Below, piece after piece: positions 61,678 through 64,000 of a DNA stretch of 64,000 nt (the first letter of the stretch is position 1; every line of letters begins with the position of its first letter). Under the pieces are notes generated by a model. That model did no database searches. It was not told the DNA's origin and saw nothing but the letters and a program-made list of their open reading frames with translations. A program made the position numbers and the translations under genes. The stretch is from assembly GCA_963736325.1 (NCBI GenBank), contig CAVTOG010000008.1:930001-994000 (forward strand). Direction: 5' to 3'. Source of the DNA: Actinoallomurus sp963736325 (GTDB lineage Bacteria; Actinomycetota; Actinomycetes; Streptosporangiales; Streptosporangiaceae).

Positions 61678-64000
61678 TGGCAGACAAGGTTACGATCCCG
61701 CTGAAGTGCGATCTTGACAACGTCGGTGACTCATCGCGGAAAGGGCTGGTCACGTCGGCAGCATATGACGCCTCCTCGCCCGATGATCCCGAGGTCTTCG
61801 CCCGAGTCGTACGCGGTCACCTGCCCTCCTTAGGGTGGCGGCTCGACCAGGCCGGGACCTGGACCTACGCCACCCCTGACGGCACCGGTCTCCGCGCCCA
61901 GGGCTGGAAGATCCACATCTCGGGCGTCCCGTCGTCGGCGGAGCGGATCCTGGACCGGGTGACGCCGGTGCTGGTGGCGGCCGGCTGCCCGTTCAAGTTC
62001 GCCGCGTCGAGGGCGGAGGCCGCCCGCCTGACCGGCCGGCACTTCAGCCGTGCCTCGGCAGGGAAGTTCCTCACCGTCTACCCGCCGGACGACGAAGGCC
62101 TCCCCGCCCTGGCCGAAGCGCTGCACGAGGCGACCGACGGGCTCGCCGGCCCGCGCATCCTGTCCGACCGGCCGTACCGTCCCGGCAGCCTGGTGCACTT
62201 CCGGTTCGGCGGGTTCGTACGCCGGCTGCGGCTGGCGACCAACGGCGTCTACACGCCCATCGTGACCGCCCCCGACGGCACGTACGTCGCCGACCGTCGT
62301 GAAGCCTGGTTCGCGCCGCCCGAATGGGCCCCCGCGAACCCCTTCGGAGAGCCCGCCCCGGAGACCCCCGCGCCGCAGGGCGTCCTCATCGGCGACCGCT
62401 TCCTCCTGCGCGGCGCCATCCGCCACGCGAACAAGGGCGGCGTCTTCCGTGCCGTGGACCGGACGACCGGCGAGGAGGTCGTCGTGAAGCAGGGCCGCCG
62501 CCACGTCGAGGTGCGCCTGGACGGCGGCGACGTACGCGACCTGCTGCGCAACGAGGCCAGGATGCTGAGCCTCCTCGCGGACACGGGCGTCGTCCCCCGC
62601 GTGCACGCCCTGATCGAACTCGCCGAGCACACCTTCCTGGCCGTGGAAGCCATCGAGGGCGTCCCTTTGACCGTCCACATCCAGCGCCTCCACCGGGCAC
62701 GGGCCGGAGCCCCGGACCCGTCCGCCGTACGCCGCGTGGCCGAGCGCCTCATCGACCTGGTCGAGACCGTCCACGGGGCCGGCGTCGTCATCCGGGACCT
62801 GACCCCGGCCAACGTCCTGGTCCTCCCCGACGGAGGGCTACGCCTGATCGACCTGGAACTGGCGTCCGTCGCCGACGAGGAGGCCGTCCCCGGCGGCTCC
62901 CCGGGCTACGCCGCCCCGGAACAGTGGACCGAACGCCGCACCACCCCCGCCGCCGACCTCTACAGCCTCGGCACGATCCTGCTGGCCCTGGCGACCGGCT
63001 CCGAACCGTCACGGGCCCCTGACGACGAGCGCACCACCGGCACCCGCCTCACCGACCGCCTGACCCGCGCCGCCCGGGACAACCCGTCGGCAGCGGAGTT
63101 CGGCCCCCTGATCACCGGCCTCATGCGGGAAACCCCCGAGCACCGCCGCCCCCTCGCCCAGGTCCGGTCGGCCCTCCTCACCCCCAGCTCCGCGCCCGCG
63201 TCTCGCGCGGCGGGTGACGACGCGCGCCGGCTCCTGGACGACGGGATCGCCTACCTCGTCGCGTCCGGCGGCGTCCCGGATCCGGGCGCGGACGCCGAAC
63301 CCGGGACGGAGCGATGGTGGCCAGCCGACGTGTTCGGCGCCACGACCGACCCCTGCAACGTCTACTACGGGGCGGCCGGGATCCTCGGCGTGCTGGCGGC
63401 GGCCTGCCGTCATCGGCTGGATCCGGAGCTGCGGGACGCGACCGTACGGGCCGCGCGCTGGCTCGCCCGCACCGCCGCGCGGGAGCCCGCCGTCCTGCCC
63501 GGCCTGCACTTCGGGCGATCCGGTACGTACTGGGCGCTGCTGGAGGCGGGGGTCGCGCTCGGCGACGACGAGCTGATCGCCCGTACGGCGGACCGCGCGG
63601 AGCGGCTGCCGGTGTCCGGCCCGGTGCCGGACGTCAGCCACGGGATCGCGGGCGCGGGGCTGACCGCGCTGCGGTTCTGGCGGCACACGGGGCGGGAGTC
63701 GTTCCTCGCCCAGGCGTCGGCGTGCGCCGACGAGCTGCTGGCCGCGGCGGTCCACGGATCGGGCGGTGTCGCCTGGCCGGTGCCTCCTCAGCCACCGCAC
63801 CTGCCGGACGGCGCCACCCACAACGGCTTCGCCCACGGTACGGCCGGTGTCGCCGCCTTCCTCCTCGACACCGCCGCCGCGACCGGCCGCGCGGACTGCC
63901 TCGAAGCGGCGCTGCTCGCGGGCCGTACGCTGCTCGACGCCGCCCTGCCGGGCGAGGGCGGCACGCTCCGCTGGAGCGCCGCCCCCGGCGACCCGGTCCC
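61678..64000 (+). CDS. LanKC-type lanthionine synthetase (partial, runs off the window)
   Basis: The frame from ATG 61678 is open to the right edge (774 codons). An N-terminal lyase-like domain (about 35-235) has AQGWKIHISGVPSSAERILD, CPFKFAASR and AGKFLTVYPPDD, then PRILSDRPYRPGS. A kinase-like domain (about 245-500) has the ATP Lys in EEVVVKQGRRHVEV, the catalytic loop VIRDLTPANVLVLPDGG and the metal-binding LIDLELAS. A LanC-like cyclase starts near 555 with NVYYGAAGILGVLAAA and repeats PDVSHGIAGAGLTALRFW and HNGFAHGTAGVAAFLLD. This is the class III/IV architecture that dehydrates Ser/Thr and forms lanthionine. The zinc ligands lie beyond the edge. No precursor peptide gene is seen upstream. 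Confidence 0.85.

Overview
The window is about 64 kb of very GC-rich DNA with actinobacterial hallmarks: a WhiB regulator with four cysteines, frequent GTG/TTG starts preceded by GGAGG-type ribosome binding sites, CYTH-CHAD and lanthionine synthetase (LanKC) genes, and SpoIIE phosphatase/STAS signalling. A filamentous actinomycete (Streptosporangiales/Thermomonosporaceae-like) fits best, but the genus is an inference. No rRNA, tRNA or CRISPR array was seen.

Layout. 1-5.7 kb: secreted proteins (a propeller-like protein and an NlpC/P60-like protein with Ig repeats) and a GT2 glycosyltransferase preceded by a 35-aa ORF. 5.7-15 kb: an accessory island with a TetR remnant, transposase debris, an intact IS5-family element (7462-8396, TAA duplication) and an intact IS630-family element (13879-15009, TA duplication). 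Between them lies a two-gene conflict-type module: a small Trypco1-like protein and a trypsin-STAND NTPase-TM-WD40 giant with 14 WD repeats. 16.2-25.9 kb: a minus-strand biosynthetic cluster consisting of a FAD amino-acid oxidase/dehydrogenase, a Cys/Met-metabolism PLP enzyme, a free-standing NRPS (A-T-reductase), an aldo/keto reductase, a sulfotransferase, an HK97-fold capsid-like (encapsulin-like) protein and an MFS exporter. This is the most exciting locus: a probable nanocompartment embedded in a reductive-release NRPS pathway whose aldehyde could be reduced and sulfated.

26-32 kb: a catabolic cluster (frameshifted aldehyde dehydrogenase, tartrate/malate-type dehydrogenase, MBL hydrolase, FAH-family hydrolase) around a DeoR regulator. 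Two near-identical 17-bp elements are probable operators. 32-46 kb: general metabolism and transport (EamA transporter, HEAT-repeat protein, Orn/Lys/Arg decarboxylase, NADAR remnant, glutathionyl-hydroquinone-reductase-like protein, a phosphoesterase/MFS/TolB-like operon, MarR, WhiB, AI-2E-type permease). 46-52.6 kb: STAS protein, REC-SpoIIE phosphatase, histidine kinase and response regulator (overlapping genes), then CYTH-CHAD. 53-58 kb: peroxidase-associated genes with truncations, and a class 3 lipase. 58-64 kb: a GAF-HisKA_3 sensor kinase, a methyltransferase and the start of a LanKC-type lanthionine synthetase running off the right edge.

An unusual number of genes look damaged: TetR, aldehyde dehydrogenase, NADAR, VOC, AI-2E, DyP plus haem peroxidase, and the 351-aa peroxidase-neighbour. 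Either the strain is shedding genes in this region or some single-base indels are assembly errors; the larger deletions cannot be explained that way.
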